Below are positions 24,032 through 31,915 of a stretch of DNA of 33,135 nucleotides, in pieces. The translations under genes and the position numbers were made by a program. This DNA comes from Lentisphaeria bacterium (lineage in GTDB: Bacteria > Verrucomicrobiota > Lentisphaeria > Victivallales > Victivallaceae), in assembly GCA_017504585.1 (NCBI GenBank), contig JAFVQX010000138.1, positions 1 to 33,135 on the forward strand. The letters are read 5' to 3'. Below the pieces are notes generated by a model. It made no database searches, was not told where the DNA came from, and saw nothing but the letters and a program-made list of their open reading frames with translations. Within the stretch, counting starts at the first letter, position 1; each line of letters opens with the position of its first letter.

Positions 24032-24082
24032 TTTTATAAAGAGGTGTCTTTTCAATCAACCAAAAAACAGAAAGGGTAAAAA

Positions 24083-24445
24083 ATGTTGAAGACAATTCTC
24101 GCCATCGCCGCCGCCATTTCGGTAATGAACATGGCTGTCGCCGCCGAAGCCAAAACCGCCGAAGCAGTAAAAATCTGCGAAAAGACCGGCAAAGCTTGCA
24201 CCGGCGGCAAACACGCTGCCCACAACTGCAAAAAAGGTGACAAAGAGTGCAGCAAAGAGAAAGTTGCCGTCAAGCACCAATGCAAAAAAGCTGCAGCAAA
24301 GCACCAATGCGAAAAAACTGCCGCCAAAGCCAAGATTTGCGAAAAGACCGGCAAAGCTTGCACCGGCGGCAAACACGCTGCCCACAACTGCAAAAAAGGC
24401 GCAACCGAGTGCAGCAAAGAGAAAGCAGCTCCGGCAAAAAAGTAA
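24083..24445 (+). CDS. Small exported Cys/His-rich protein with a 31-residue internal duplication
   Basis: A 120-residue protein. The signal peptide MLKTILAIAAAISVMNMAVA is followed by a Lys-rich mature part with 10 Cys and 6 His. Two nearly identical 31-residue blocks (residues 30-60 and 84-114) begin KICEKTGKACTGGKHAAHNC; two shorter KHQC units lie between. There is no CxxCH haem motif. Cys and His at regular spacing suggest metal binding or disulfide-linked scaffolding outside the inner membrane; that is inference and I know no named family. It is transcribed alone: own promoter, own terminator. The following gene shares its operator-like motif, so the two may be co-regulated. Confidence 0.75.
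   Translation: MLKTILAIAAAISVMNMAVAAEAKTAEAVKICEKTGKACTGGKHAAHNCKKGDKECSKEKVAVKHQCKKAAAKHQCEKTAAKAKICEKTGKACTGGKHAAHNCKKGATECSKEKAAPAKK
24170..24424 (+). repeat. Two 93-base in-frame repeats in the Cys/His-rich gene
   Basis: 24170-24262 and 24332-24424, offset 162 bases (54 codons). The first 68 bases differ at only a few positions, so the duplication is recent or kept uniform by gene conversion. Confidence 0.85.
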
Positions 24446-24464
24446 ATTCATTTACCGATTTTGC

Positions 24465-24490
24465 AAAAAAGCCGCCCTTGCGGCTTTTTT
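24465..24490 (+). terminator. Rho-independent terminator after the Cys/His-rich gene
   Basis: Six A, 5-base arms 24471-24475 and 24480-24484 with a 4-base loop, then six T; the A and T runs extend the stem. Confidence 0.9.
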
Positions 24491-24502
24491 CAGAGCTATC
24501 AA

Positions 24503-24518
24503 GTTAGATTGGTCTAAC
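24503..24518. promoter_or_regulatory. Operator-like palindrome, copy 2
   Basis: GTTAGATTGGTCTAAC, a perfect 6-base inverted repeat with a 4-base centre. It lies in the -35/-10 spacer of the pseudopilin operon, whose -10 is TATATT at 24521-24526 and whose -35 is poor. Confidence 0.5.
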
Positions 24519-24575
24519 TTTATATTTCTGAAAAAGATCGCAAGACAAAAAACAAAAAAAGAAAGGTAAAAAATC

Positions 24576-25346
24576 ATGTATCAACTCAAACACACCAAAC
24601 ACAAAGTTCAAGCGTTCACGCTGATCGAACTGCTGGTAGTAATAGCCATTATCGCCATTCTGGCGGGGATGCTTTTGCCCGCATTGTCGTCTGCGCGCGC
24701 TAACGCCAGGAGCAGCAACTGCGGCGGTAACCTTAAACAACTGGGTCTGGCGGCGATCATGTATGCTGACGACAACCATGGGCTTATGAGTCCCACCAGT
24801 CTTGGACCCGGCAACTGGAAAGGTACCTCATGGTGCGGCGAAGGTATTCAACAGCGCAAAGTCGATTTGAACACACCCGGTACGCTGACCAGATACTTTG
24901 ACGAAAATCTGCAAGTTCGCATCTGTCCGGAAATCAGCGGAACGGTTGCCGAGGGCATGAGCAACAACACATGCTGGGGCGGCGGTTACGGCATGAATGC
25001 CAATCTGGGTTGGGGCATCAGCGTGCCGCCCACTCCCATTGCCACTATAACAGAACCTACCGGCAAGATCGTTTTTTCGGAAACCGGTCAGCTCAACGGC
25101 ACAGTTTTCCGCCACGAATACCGTTTATGGCCCTACGGTAAGTGCTGGAAGTACACCAATGTTTATTCCAGCAACACCCATTTCCGCCACGCCGGGACGG
25201 TCAATGTAACCTGGGCGGATGGGCATGTATCTACCGAGATGCCCCAGGAACTGCTGCCCACCGAAGAAGGCTTGCTCTATAATGTGGGTTGGGTCAGCAC
25301 CGACGAAAAACGCTATCGCTTTACTGTCGAGCAGGAAGAATGGTGA
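24576..25346 (+). CDS. Type II secretion-like pseudopilin with H-x9-DG tail (DUF1559-like)
   Basis: A 256-residue protein with a class III signal: short basic leader, then [20 protein letters not shown]. Processing by prepilin peptidase should fall between Ala13 and Phe14, with Glu at mature position 5. The residue before the cut is Ala rather than the usual Gly. The globular part ends in the H-x9-DG motif, His205 to Asp215-Gly216 ([12 protein letters not shown]), typical of the very large family in Planctomycetota and Lentisphaerota. These proteins probably form short exported filaments; the precise role is unknown. First gene of a three-gene run with a palindrome in its promoter. Confidence 0.92.
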   Translation: MYQLKHTKHKVQAFTLIELLVVIAIIAILAGMLLPALSSARANARSSNCGGNLKQLGLAAIMYADDNHGLMSPTSLGPGNWKGTSWCGEGIQQRKVDLNTPGTLTRYFDENLQVRICPEISGTVAEGMSNNTCWGGGYGMNANLGWGISVPPTPIATITEPTGKIVFSETGQLNGTVFRHEYRLWPYGKCWKYTNVYSSNTHFRHAGTVNVTWADGHVSTEMPQELLPTEEGLLYNVGWVSTDEKRYRFTVEQEEW

Positions 25347-25353
25347 GTTTTTT

Positions 25354-25797
25354 ATGCAGAATAAAAAGAAAACCATATTGCTGGCGGTGCTGTTTATTGC
25401 CGCGCTGGCAGTTGTGCTGAAACTTATCTTCGGCGGGTCAACCCTTGATGAGTACAAAAAAACGGCGGACACCAAATTGGAACCCGCCATGGAAAAAACT
25501 GTAAACTATGTGCTTAAATGTATTGAAAAAGATGATATGCGCGCACTTTTCAAAGTTATGTTCAGCAGCGATTACGGCTTATTCACCAGCAACTACACCA
25601 AAGGGTTGTTCGCCCAAAAGGACTTTATGCCCGCCAAACTCACCGGCAAAGTCCGTACAGTCAGCAAAAGCTCTACCAGAAATGTTATGGTGGAAGTTTA
25701 CAGCGAAAAACGCAAGTGCAACTATTTTATCTCGCTTGTAGAATACAAAAATGAATGGAAAGTCGCAGCGATAGGCAACTTTAAGCTGCCCCAATAA
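25354..25797 (+). CDS. Small membrane-anchored protein of unknown function
   Basis: ATG 25354 was chosen over an upstream in-frame start because GGTGAG precedes it and it gives a clean N-terminal anchor (MQNKKKTILLAVLFIAALAV). The 147-residue protein has one membrane helix and a soluble part of about 120 residues ending in strands (NVMVEVYSEKRKCNYFISLV, EWKVAAIGNFKLP), reminiscent of NTF2-like or DUF4878-like folds, which is only a guess. It lies 7 bases after the pseudopilin gene and 9 bases before the lipoprotein gene, so the three are probably one operon. Confidence 0.7.
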   Translation: MQNKKKTILLAVLFIAALAVVLKLIFGGSTLDEYKKTADTKLEPAMEKTVNYVLKCIEKDDMRALFKVMFSSDYGLFTSNYTKGLFAQKDFMPAKLTGKVRTVSKSSTRNVMVEVYSEKRKCNYFISLVEYKNEWKVAAIGNFKLPQ

Positions 25798-25806
25798 AGG
25801 TTTATT

Positions 25807-26331
25807 ATGAAAAATATTTTTCTCTTTGCTTTTATAACAATGATAATATCAAGCTTTTCCGGATGCAGCGAAAATAAAACTGCTCCCGCCGCGGCAACTG
25901 TTTCGGGCAAAGCCCCCGACCGGATAGTGTGCGAACAATACCGCAGCGACATATCCCGTACCCTGACCACTTTTGCCCAATGGGGCATGCAATACAACAA
26001 CAGCGTAGAGCTTTTGGATGCACAAAACAGCGTGGTTGGGTATCTTCTTCTGCCGCCGGAAAAATATGAACGTGTGGCTGGCTACAACGATTACATCAAT
26101 ACTGCCGTGCTCCTTTCGCCGGAAAAACGGATAATTTCAGCAGTACTGGGCAAGCACAGCGAAACGCCCCGCTTTATCAAGCGCGTGCAGGATAATGGTT
26201 TTATGAATAAATGGAACGGCATGACTCCCGCCGAAGCCGCTGAACTGAAAGTCGATGCCATTACCCGTGCTACTTACAGCTGCAACGCTATTTCAAGCGA
26301 AGTAAAAGCGGTCTGTCTGGAATATAAATAA
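25807..26331 (+). CDS. Lipoprotein with FMN-binding-like (RnfG/NqrC-type) domain
   Basis: A 174-residue lipoprotein with lipobox SFSGC (Cys20). The C-terminal half resembles FMN_bind domains: LSPEKRIISAVLGKHSETPR, then GFMNKWNGMTPAEA, then VDAITRATYSCNAI. In Rnf/Nqr subunits the last block reads about D-x-x-S-G-A-T-x-(S/T), and ApbE attaches FMN to the Thr. Here Asp150, Thr156 and Ser158 are kept, but Ser-Gly is Thr-Arg, so covalent flavin attachment is possible but unsure. No other Rnf/Nqr subunit or ApbE is in the window. It is last in the pseudopilin operon and ends only 12 bases from the convergent gene at 26344. Confidence 0.75.
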   Translation: MKNIFLFAFITMIISSFSGCSENKTAPAAATVSGKAPDRIVCEQYRSDISRTLTTFAQWGMQYNNSVELLDAQNSVVGYLLLPPEKYERVAGYNDYINTAVLLSPEKRIISAVLGKHSETPRFIKRVQDNGFMNKWNGMTPAEAAELKVDAITRATYSCNAISSEVKAVCLEYK

Positions 26332-26343
26332 ACCCGTTATCCG

Positions 26344-27069
26344 TTACGCCTGAATGGTATAGCCCAGCACCCGGCAGATTTTTTCGCAATCCAGCAAATG
26401 GCAGTCGGCGTTGCCGAATTTGCCACGGGTGATGGCTCCGGCTTCGTCAAAGAGCTTTTCCAAACTGCCGTAATAGCCGTTGCGCCCTCCCCCGCAATGG
26501 CGGTGCTGGGGGCAAGGTATGAGCTTACCATTATGATCCACGACCTCCAACGGCTGCCGGCTTTCGGTGAGCAAGCCGGGGAGTTTCAGCCACTCGTCGC
26601 AGCCGTGGAGAAAGGTGTTGCAGCTTATTCCGGTACCGATAAAGAGTATCTTGCCTTTACGCTGTAAAAGTTTCCACCAGGGCGACCCCACTGCTCCGGG
26701 AGTGTCAAATGTTTCGTGCATAGCCACAAATTCAGCAGCATCACGCCCGAAGGCTGCAAGGGAATGGGTGGGGTGCAAACTGCGGATAACGCCGCACCGC
26801 TTCCGGAACAACTCCGGCAATATACCGGTACATGCCGGAGTATTTTTGACATCAAACCGGGGCTGTTCAGCATTTACATCACGGTAGCTTAAAGTGGGAA
26901 ATGCCAGCAATCCAGTTTCCTTGAAGTAATCCATAAGCATATCCAGCACGGTATCGGCACCGCCGGCAACTTCGCCGATAGATTTCATGGAAGAGTGTAT
27001 AAGCAAGGTATCATTGGGAAAAATCTGCAAATTCTGCAAATCTTTTTTCAAATCTTCTGCTGTATACAT
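26344..27069 (-). CDS. Aminoglycoside N3-acetyltransferase-like (AAC(3)/YokD family) protein
   Basis: A 241-residue protein with the AAC(3) family blocks: LLIHSSMKSIG at 22-32, LLAFPTLSYRDVN, and SLHPTHSLAAFG at 96-107, which carries the catalytic His region. The end of the domain is somewhat short of the usual 260-280 residues. Many chromosomal members acetylate amino-sugar or antibiotic-like substrates that are not drugs. Its start is 3 bases after the polysaccharide deacetylase stop, so it is the second gene of that operon, and an amino-sugar substrate seems more likely than antibiotic resistance. That is inference from context. Confidence 0.85.
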   Translation of the reverse strand: MYTAEDLKKDLQNLQIFPNDTLLIHSSMKSIGEVAGGADTVLDMLMDYFKETGLLAFPTLSYRDVNAEQPRFDVKNTPACTGILPELFRKRCGVIRSLHPTHSLAAFGRDAAEFVAMHETFDTPGAVGSPWWKLLQRKGKILFIGTGISCNTFLHGCDEWLKLPGLLTESRQPLEVVDHNGKLIPCPQHRHCGGGRNGYYGSLEKLFDEAGAITRGKFGNADCHLLDCEKICRVLGYTIQA

Positions 27070-27072
27070 GGA

Positions 27073-28791
27073 TCATTTTTCCTTCTTGAAACGGATGATT
27101 TCGCCGGGTTTCAGCGGATAGATCTTTTCATCTTTGCCGATGTAAATTATTTCGCCGGAATTGTTGCGTACCATATAGTTATGGTCTGCCCACTCCAGAG
27201 CTTTCACGGCGGCAAGGTATTTATATATTTCGCCAAAAGTGGCGTTCCAGATTTTTTCCTTGCTCATGTTTTTGCAGAACTCTTCCACCAAACGCCAATC
27301 CTCTTCCTGCTTATACTCCCAGCTGTGCCCCCACAGAGTACAGAGCTTGAGGTCGCCCTCGTTACTTTCGGCGGCGAACCGCTTGGCTATCCCGGCAAGG
27401 TCAGCGGGAATGGCTTTGGCGGTGGGTTCCCAGCACATAAAGTTTTCGGGCAAGGCAAAGGTGTTGTGGCTTTTGGTGCCCCGGGCGTAGACTATACCGG
27501 CAGTTTTCAAAGCCGCTTGTGCGTAATCCGGTGCCCCGAAAGTGCTGCCGTTGGGCCAGGCGTGACCGTTGACGATGCGATCGCTTACAGCTTCCAGAAC
27601 TTTGCGGTCGATCACAATATCGTTGACGATCTGATTGGTGGTGGTCAAAGTTGCCGTGGCGTGCCGCAAGCCGTGGGTGGCAAGTTCATGATCTTGATAC
27701 CACGCCATTTTGCCGGGAGCTTGAGCAAGGATATTGCCGCTGATATTGAAAGTGGCTTTGCAATTATATTTGCTCAAAAGTTTTGCCAGACGCTCGTCGG
27801 TTTCTTTGCCGTCATCAAAGTTGAACGAGAGAGCCTTGCGGCTGCCGTCGGGGTAGTAGATGACCCTATCTTTCACCGGAACAACCGACGTGGGAGCTTT
27901 TGCCGCCGCAGCGGGAATGATCACAACTTTCTTTTCCTTGCTCCAAACCATGGTTTCGCCGGGAGCAAGTTTCACCTTTTCGCCGTGGATGGTAAAGTAA
28001 AGGGTTACGGAGCTGTTGTTGTAAAGTTTGCTGTTGTCCATAGTTGCCGTAATGTTGCGGTACGCTGTAAGATAACGGCAAATCTCAATATTGGTTGCGT
28101 ACCATATATCGGGATTATTGCTCAACTTTTTGCAGAAATTTTCCATTACCTGCCAGTTGTTGTCTTTGTCGAACTCGTAGCCGTGGCCCCAAATGTAGCA
28201 CAAACTTATGACTCCGCCCCAAGGTTTGTAATCTTTATATTTTTCGGCAATGGCATCAATATCGTGCTGATGTTTAGCCGTAGGCTGCCACATCATAAAG
28301 TTTTCCGGCAAACGGAAATCAAAAGTGTGCGTACAAACTCTGCCGTAATATACCTGATTTGACTGCAAAGTATCAATTACCGCTGGCGAGGTGTGGGCAT
28401 AGGGATAGGCAAATCCACGCACAGGGTACCCGGCAATATTGCTCAAAAAATTCAAATCATCTTCGATTTCCTGCTGCATGACTTTCGGAGTCTGTTTGGG
28501 CATATTCAAATGATTTTTGCCGTGGCTGGCGATCTCGTGTCCGGCGTAAAGCTTTGCCAATTCCTCTGCGGGCAGAAACGTGCGGTAGCCAAGGCGGTTG
28601 CTGGAAATATTGAAAGTGGCCTTCATGCCGTATTTATTGAAAATCTGCACCAGTCTGCGGTCGGCAAAAACTCCGTCATCGTAGCTGAAAGTCAACGCTT
28701 TATACTTCCACTCCGGGTAGGTAAGTCTGACATCTGCGGGAAACAAACCGATCAACGCCGCCATAGCTGCGGCAACTGCACTTATATCCAT
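27073..28791 (-). CDS. Tandem polysaccharide deacetylase (NodB-fold) protein
   Basis: ATG 28791 was chosen because AAGGAGG lies 7 bases upstream. The 572 residues hold two NodB-fold domains. The first (about 30-240) has TFSYDDG and HEIASHGKNH. The second (about 325-530) has SFNFDDG and HELATHGLRH. Both keep the paired Asp and the metal-binding His-x-x-x-x-His in usable form. A short domain with strand repeats links them and another ends the protein. The N-terminus is hydrophobic but lacks basic residues, so export is uncertain. Such enzymes remove N- or O-acetyl groups from polysaccharides. It is co-transcribed with the AAC(3)-like gene. Confidence 0.88.
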   Translation of the reverse strand: MDISAVAAAMAALIGLFPADVRLTYPEWKYKALTFSYDDGVFADRRLVQIFNKYGMKATFNISSNRLGYRTFLPAEELAKLYAGHEIASHGKNHLNMPKQTPKVMQQEIEDDLNFLSNIAGYPVRGFAYPYAHTSPAVIDTLQSNQVYYGRVCTHTFDFRLPENFMMWQPTAKHQHDIDAIAEKYKDYKPWGGVISLCYIWGHGYEFDKDNNWQVMENFCKKLSNNPDIWYATNIEICRYLTAYRNITATMDNSKLYNNSSVTLYFTIHGEKVKLAPGETMVWSKEKKVVIIPAAAAKAPTSVVPVKDRVIYYPDGSRKALSFNFDDGKETDERLAKLLSKYNCKATFNISGNILAQAPGKMAWYQDHELATHGLRHATATLTTTNQIVNDIVIDRKVLEAVSDRIVNGHAWPNGSTFGAPDYAQAALKTAGIVYARGTKSHNTFALPENFMCWEPTAKAIPADLAGIAKRFAAESNEGDLKLCTLWGHSWEYKQEEDWRLVEEFCKNMSKEKIWNATFGEIYKYLAAVKALEWADHNYMVRNNSGEIIYIGKDEKIYPLKPGEIIRFKKEK

Positions 28792-28839
28792 AACCAATCC
28801 TCCTTAAAAAGTTATTTTGATAAAATGAGGTGATTTCAA

Positions 28840-28868
28840 AATATACAGCTATAATTTGAATTTTGCAA
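28840..28868 (-). promoter_or_regulatory. Promoter of the deacetylase/acetyltransferase pair
   Basis: Minus strand: -35 TTGCAA (28868-28863), 17-base spacer, -10 TATATT (28845-28840). It begins inside the tail of the upstream terminator. Confidence 0.6.
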
Positions 28869-28911
28869 AAAATACTCCGCAAGTTCCAACTGAAGGTGCT
28901 TGCGGAGTATT
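28863..28911 (-). terminator. Rho-independent terminator after the glycosidase-like gene
   Basis: Perfect 13-base arms 28899-28911 and 28871-28883 with a 15-base loop. The minus strand continues into TTTTT, shared with the next promoter. Confidence 0.85.
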
Positions 28912-28934
28912 GCCGATATAATTTGCAAATACCT

Positions 28935-31043
28935 TTACTTGCAATGCAAAAAGAGCGATTTGCGGTAGGCTTGGATCTCGTCCAAAGCGTTGTTGACCTG
29001 CCGGATCTTCCACTCCAAATGCCACTTGTCGCACACATATTCCATGGAAGGTTCCCAGCCCAGACGGGAGTCGAACTCCACAGCGGGAATGGTATCGCGG
29101 ACATTTTCCAGCTCGGTGTGTGCCAGATCCTCGATTTTATCAAGGTACTCGCCCGCAGCTTCGACGGTGGTGCAAGTGATCATTGCTGTATTGAGCTGAT
29201 ACCACTTCTTTATATTCATGGTGGTTCTGACCGAATTGCGGATAAAGTGGCCCAGAGCTTCCAGCCGCCGGGCTTCGTCGCGTTTGCACTCATCGGCTTT
29301 TTCTATGGCCATGGCGGCTTCTGCCAAACCGTCATTCCACAATTCCAGCATCTTGCCCAGCGACTTCAACTCTTCGGGGTAACGGAGAAATCCCGGCGTC
29401 TGTTCGCTGTTTTCGTAGGGCTGATAAAATGTATTGATGATCCGGTAGCCGAAATGAGCGTGCTCTGCGGTGGGGAACTTCACCTCTTTGCCTGCCATCG
29501 TCCGGGAGATGTTGGGGTGAAAGACAAAAGGATATGCCGCCCCTACCCGCCACGGCCCGTACTGATCTTCGTTGCTGGCAATGTAGTGATCCATTGCTTC
29601 GCTCCAGAGTTCCCACGCTTTGAGTACATGATTTGCGGCATTTCTGCCGTAATCCCGGATGGCGATCTTGCGGAGCAATTCATCGTAATCTACTTCAAAC
29701 TCATCCCAGGATGTCCATTTCCCCAGATCGGCAGCCACGCTGTTCCACCAGCCGTAGTGATGGGTGGTGTAGTGCCGGTGCATGTTATAATCGTAATAGG
29801 CTTTGCGTAAATTCAAATTGCGTTTCAGCAGTTTCCGGGGAGCCGGAACCAGCGGCACGCAGCCGAAATCCCAGGCTATACCGGCAGTATTCACATTGCC
29901 CTGCAGCTCTATACCGTATTTGTGAGCGGTTTCGCACTCGCTGGTAAAGTAGTAACCGGGGTCTTCGGCACTTATGGTGTAATCCATTACCGGAGTGTGC
30001 AGAGAACCAAGTTTGCGTGGAGTGAATATTTCGTAGCAGACTGACAAACTCACCTTTTCCGGAAATCTTGCCAGAAACTTTTCCCGGAACTCCAGCGGCT
30101 GATACCCCCAGTTGTAGGTACTGAAACATACATCTATATCGGGGTTGACTTTATGCACTGCCCGTTCAATACATTGTATGTATGCCGGATAGTCGCTGCA
30201 AGGATACCACCCGGGGCTGGGTTTGTCGGTCATGGGGATACCGTCAACAATGCTCATCCGTCGCGGCTTGCCGGTGGTGTGGGGGTCTTTGCTGGGGAAC
30301 TCCAACGCTTCGCCGCACAAGCCGATGCCTTTGACCTTGGGGTATTTGCTGATGATATTGCCGTAAACACTGTCAAAAACCTCCTGGGCGTTGGGCTCGT
30401 CAGGATGAACATAGGTTTGGATGTAGTTATGAAAAACCGTATCGATCCCCAACCGTGCCGCCCGCTCGATTATATCATTGAAATCGCAATAGCCGATGCG
30501 GTTGCGGTCAATGCCCACTAAAAAGAGGTCAATAGTATCGTATCCGGCATGGAGCAGAGCTGAAAGTTCCTCATCGGGGTAATAGTCCAACCCGGTGCCG
30601 GAGTGCACGATCCTTGTATCGTACAAAGGTTTGCGGATCATGGTGCCGAGTTCCAAAACCGGAGCACCTTCCAGATTCATGATATCTTCCAGATGGATGG
30701 TGCCGCGAAAACTCATTTTGTCGGCGGCGGCTTTCAGGCAAATGTGATTTTGTTTGACCTCCACGGTAAATCCCCGTTCCAGAGATTCATCCACTTCCAC
30801 CCACAGAACTTTTTCGCCGTCGGTATGAGTTATTGCCAGCGGCAACTCCATGGAGATATCCAGATAATCCTGAAAATCCTTTACTGCGATTTGGGTTATA
30901 CTGCCAACATCGGCACCACACCCCAAACGCCAACTGTTATCCAGCATTACTTCGTTTTCAGCAGCCGAACGCTGACTGTTGCGCATATTTTTCCGGTGAT
31001 ACTGCCAGTGGCGCTGCCGGAAATCGTAATTTCTTTCGCTCAT
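28935..31043 (-). CDS. Large glycoside-hydrolase-like protein (GH20/GH67-type N-terminal domain plus TIM barrel)
   Basis: ATG 31043 was chosen; a GTG three codons upstream overlaps the GGGGTGGA ribosome site. The 702-residue protein has no signal peptide. Residues about 40-120 resemble the non-catalytic alpha/beta domain before GH20 or GH67 barrels (AVKDFQDYLDISMELPLA, then FRGTIHLEDIM). A TIM-barrel-like core follows (TIDLFLVGIDRNRIGYCDF, KVKGIGLCGEALEFPS, VCFSTYNWGY). Glu in CGEALEF is a candidate catalytic acid. The C-terminal 250 residues are helical. It may act on imported oligosaccharides; I cannot name the GH family. It lies 14 bases after the creatininase-family gene. Confidence 0.7.
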   Translation of the reverse strand: MSERNYDFRQRHWQYHRKNMRNSQRSAAENEVMLDNSWRLGCGADVGSITQIAVKDFQDYLDISMELPLAITHTDGEKVLWVEVDESLERGFTVEVKQNHICLKAAADKMSFRGTIHLEDIMNLEGAPVLELGTMIRKPLYDTRIVHSGTGLDYYPDEELSALLHAGYDTIDLFLVGIDRNRIGYCDFNDIIERAARLGIDTVFHNYIQTYVHPDEPNAQEVFDSVYGNIISKYPKVKGIGLCGEALEFPSKDPHTTGKPRRMSIVDGIPMTDKPSPGWYPCSDYPAYIQCIERAVHKVNPDIDVCFSTYNWGYQPLEFREKFLARFPEKVSLSVCYEIFTPRKLGSLHTPVMDYTISAEDPGYYFTSECETAHKYGIELQGNVNTAGIAWDFGCVPLVPAPRKLLKRNLNLRKAYYDYNMHRHYTTHHYGWWNSVAADLGKWTSWDEFEVDYDELLRKIAIRDYGRNAANHVLKAWELWSEAMDHYIASNEDQYGPWRVGAAYPFVFHPNISRTMAGKEVKFPTAEHAHFGYRIINTFYQPYENSEQTPGFLRYPEELKSLGKMLELWNDGLAEAAMAIEKADECKRDEARRLEALGHFIRNSVRTTMNIKKWYQLNTAMITCTTVEAAGEYLDKIEDLAHTELENVRDTIPAVEFDSRLGWEPSMEYVCDKWHLEWKIRQVNNALDEIQAYRKSLFLHCK

Positions 31044-31057
31044 AGTTTCCACCCCGC

Positions 31058-31804
31058 TTATGCCAAACCCAAAGAGATTTCCACATCCCGTGAAGCAGCT
31101 TCCAAAGCCGCATCACCATATTCAGCGGCAGCTTCTTTGCCTGCCCGGGCGTACCAGAGCGAGCCGTCTATGCGGTCAAGCTCCACAGTATCAGGATAGA
31201 TCGCCATTGTTTCGGAGGTTTCCAGCTTACCGGCATGGTCGCCGGGAAATTTTTTGCTGTGATCGTTCAAATCATGTTCCCGCGTGGTGTGGATCTGTAT
31301 CCAGTTAAAGGGATTGTTGGCTCCGGAGTAGTAGTTGCTGAATTTTTCCGTACCCCACCAGCCCTCGCCGGACTCTTTTTCCAGCCAGCTGAAAATCGTC
31401 TGCCGCCCGGCAATGCGGAACGCCAGATCTGTGGGCATACCCTGCCGGAACTCTTCGGTCTGGTGAGCTATAAAGCAATGGATGTTGCGGAATCCCACCC
31501 GCAGCAGACCGTGGAAAATATCTTTGGCTACGGGGATGAGTTTTTCTGCATCCACATGCACTGTACCGTTATTTTCCGGCGCAGCCACCGCCAGCGACGC
31601 CGCACCGTAATAAAATGGCGGCAGCACCACGATCTCCGGGTGGCGGGCTTCCACTCTTTCAATAACATTTATACAGGTAAAGCAATCCACCCCAAGCGGC
31701 AGATGTTCAGCATGGTATTCCACCACCCCCAGCGGCAGAACCACCGGCACATTGTTTTTGATAGCTTCCCGGATTTGATAAGGCAGCATTTTCAGGTATT
31801 GCAT
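31058..31804 (-). CDS. Creatininase family protein (amidohydrolase)
   Basis: A 248-residue protein. PLGVVEYHAEHLPLGVD at 24-40 is the family signature, with Glu29, His31, His34 and Asp40 as expected metal ligands; GDHAGKLETSETM is the second block. The usual NGHGGN-type motif reads IAHQTEE, keeping the His only. Family members hydrolyse cyclic or linear amides such as creatinine, formamides or mycofactocin precursors. Creatinine itself is unlikely in this carbohydrate setting. Ribosome site AAGGAG before the ATG. It leads the two-gene unit with the glycosidase-like gene, divergent from a GntR-LacI regulator that probably controls it. Confidence 0.88.
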   Translation of the reverse strand: MQYLKMLPYQIREAIKNNVPVVLPLGVVEYHAEHLPLGVDCFTCINVIERVEARHPEIVVLPPFYYGAASLAVAAPENNGTVHVDAEKLIPVAKDIFHGLLRVGFRNIHCFIAHQTEEFRQGMPTDLAFRIAGRQTIFSWLEKESGEGWWGTEKFSNYYSGANNPFNWIQIHTTREHDLNDHSKKFPGDHAGKLETSETMAIYPDTVELDRIDGSLWYARAGKEAAAEYGDAALEAASRDVEISLGLA

Positions 31805-31823
31805 AACATTCTCCTTGATTAAA

Positions 31824-31836
31824 GTGTATAATACAG
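31824..31836. promoter_or_regulatory. Operator-like motif in the leader of the creatininase unit
   Basis: GTGTATAATACAG contains the palindrome GTAT-A-ATAC (31826-31834), downstream of the minus-strand start site. GTGTAT is the reverse complement of ATACAC in the repeat at 31922-31941. Confidence 0.35.
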
Positions 31837-31858
31837 TTTTAAATCGCTTTCACAGTAC

Positions 31859-31887
31859 AATATAAAGCATAAAAACGATATTTTCAA
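31859..31887 (-). promoter_or_regulatory. Promoter of the creatininase/glycosidase unit
   Basis: Minus strand: -35 TTGAAA (31887-31882), 17-base spacer, -10 TATATT (31864-31859). Confidence 0.6.
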
Positions 31888-31915
31888 CAACAGAAAAAAC
31901 TTTTTTATAAAAAAC

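Larger units (their letters stand above)
23422..24082. other. Gene-poor interval with a terminator and doubtful small ORFs
   Basis: About 660 bases between the RidA-like gene and the Cys-rich gene. It holds a strong hairpin at 23564-23599, a 45-codon minus-strand frame (23444-23581), a short plus-strand frame with a ribosome site (from 23678), and the promoter of the next gene at 23987. The rest is A/T-rich with no other signal I can support. Confidence 0.6.

Noticed and set aside
26344..27069. Antibiotic resistance gene by AAC(3) similarity
   Set aside because: No mobile element, native-looking operon with a polysaccharide deacetylase; family similarity alone does not show drug acetylation.
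26995..28362. Plus-strand frame of 455 codons opposite the deacetylase
   Set aside because: It reads through NodB motifs on the other strand and has no promoter or ribosome site.
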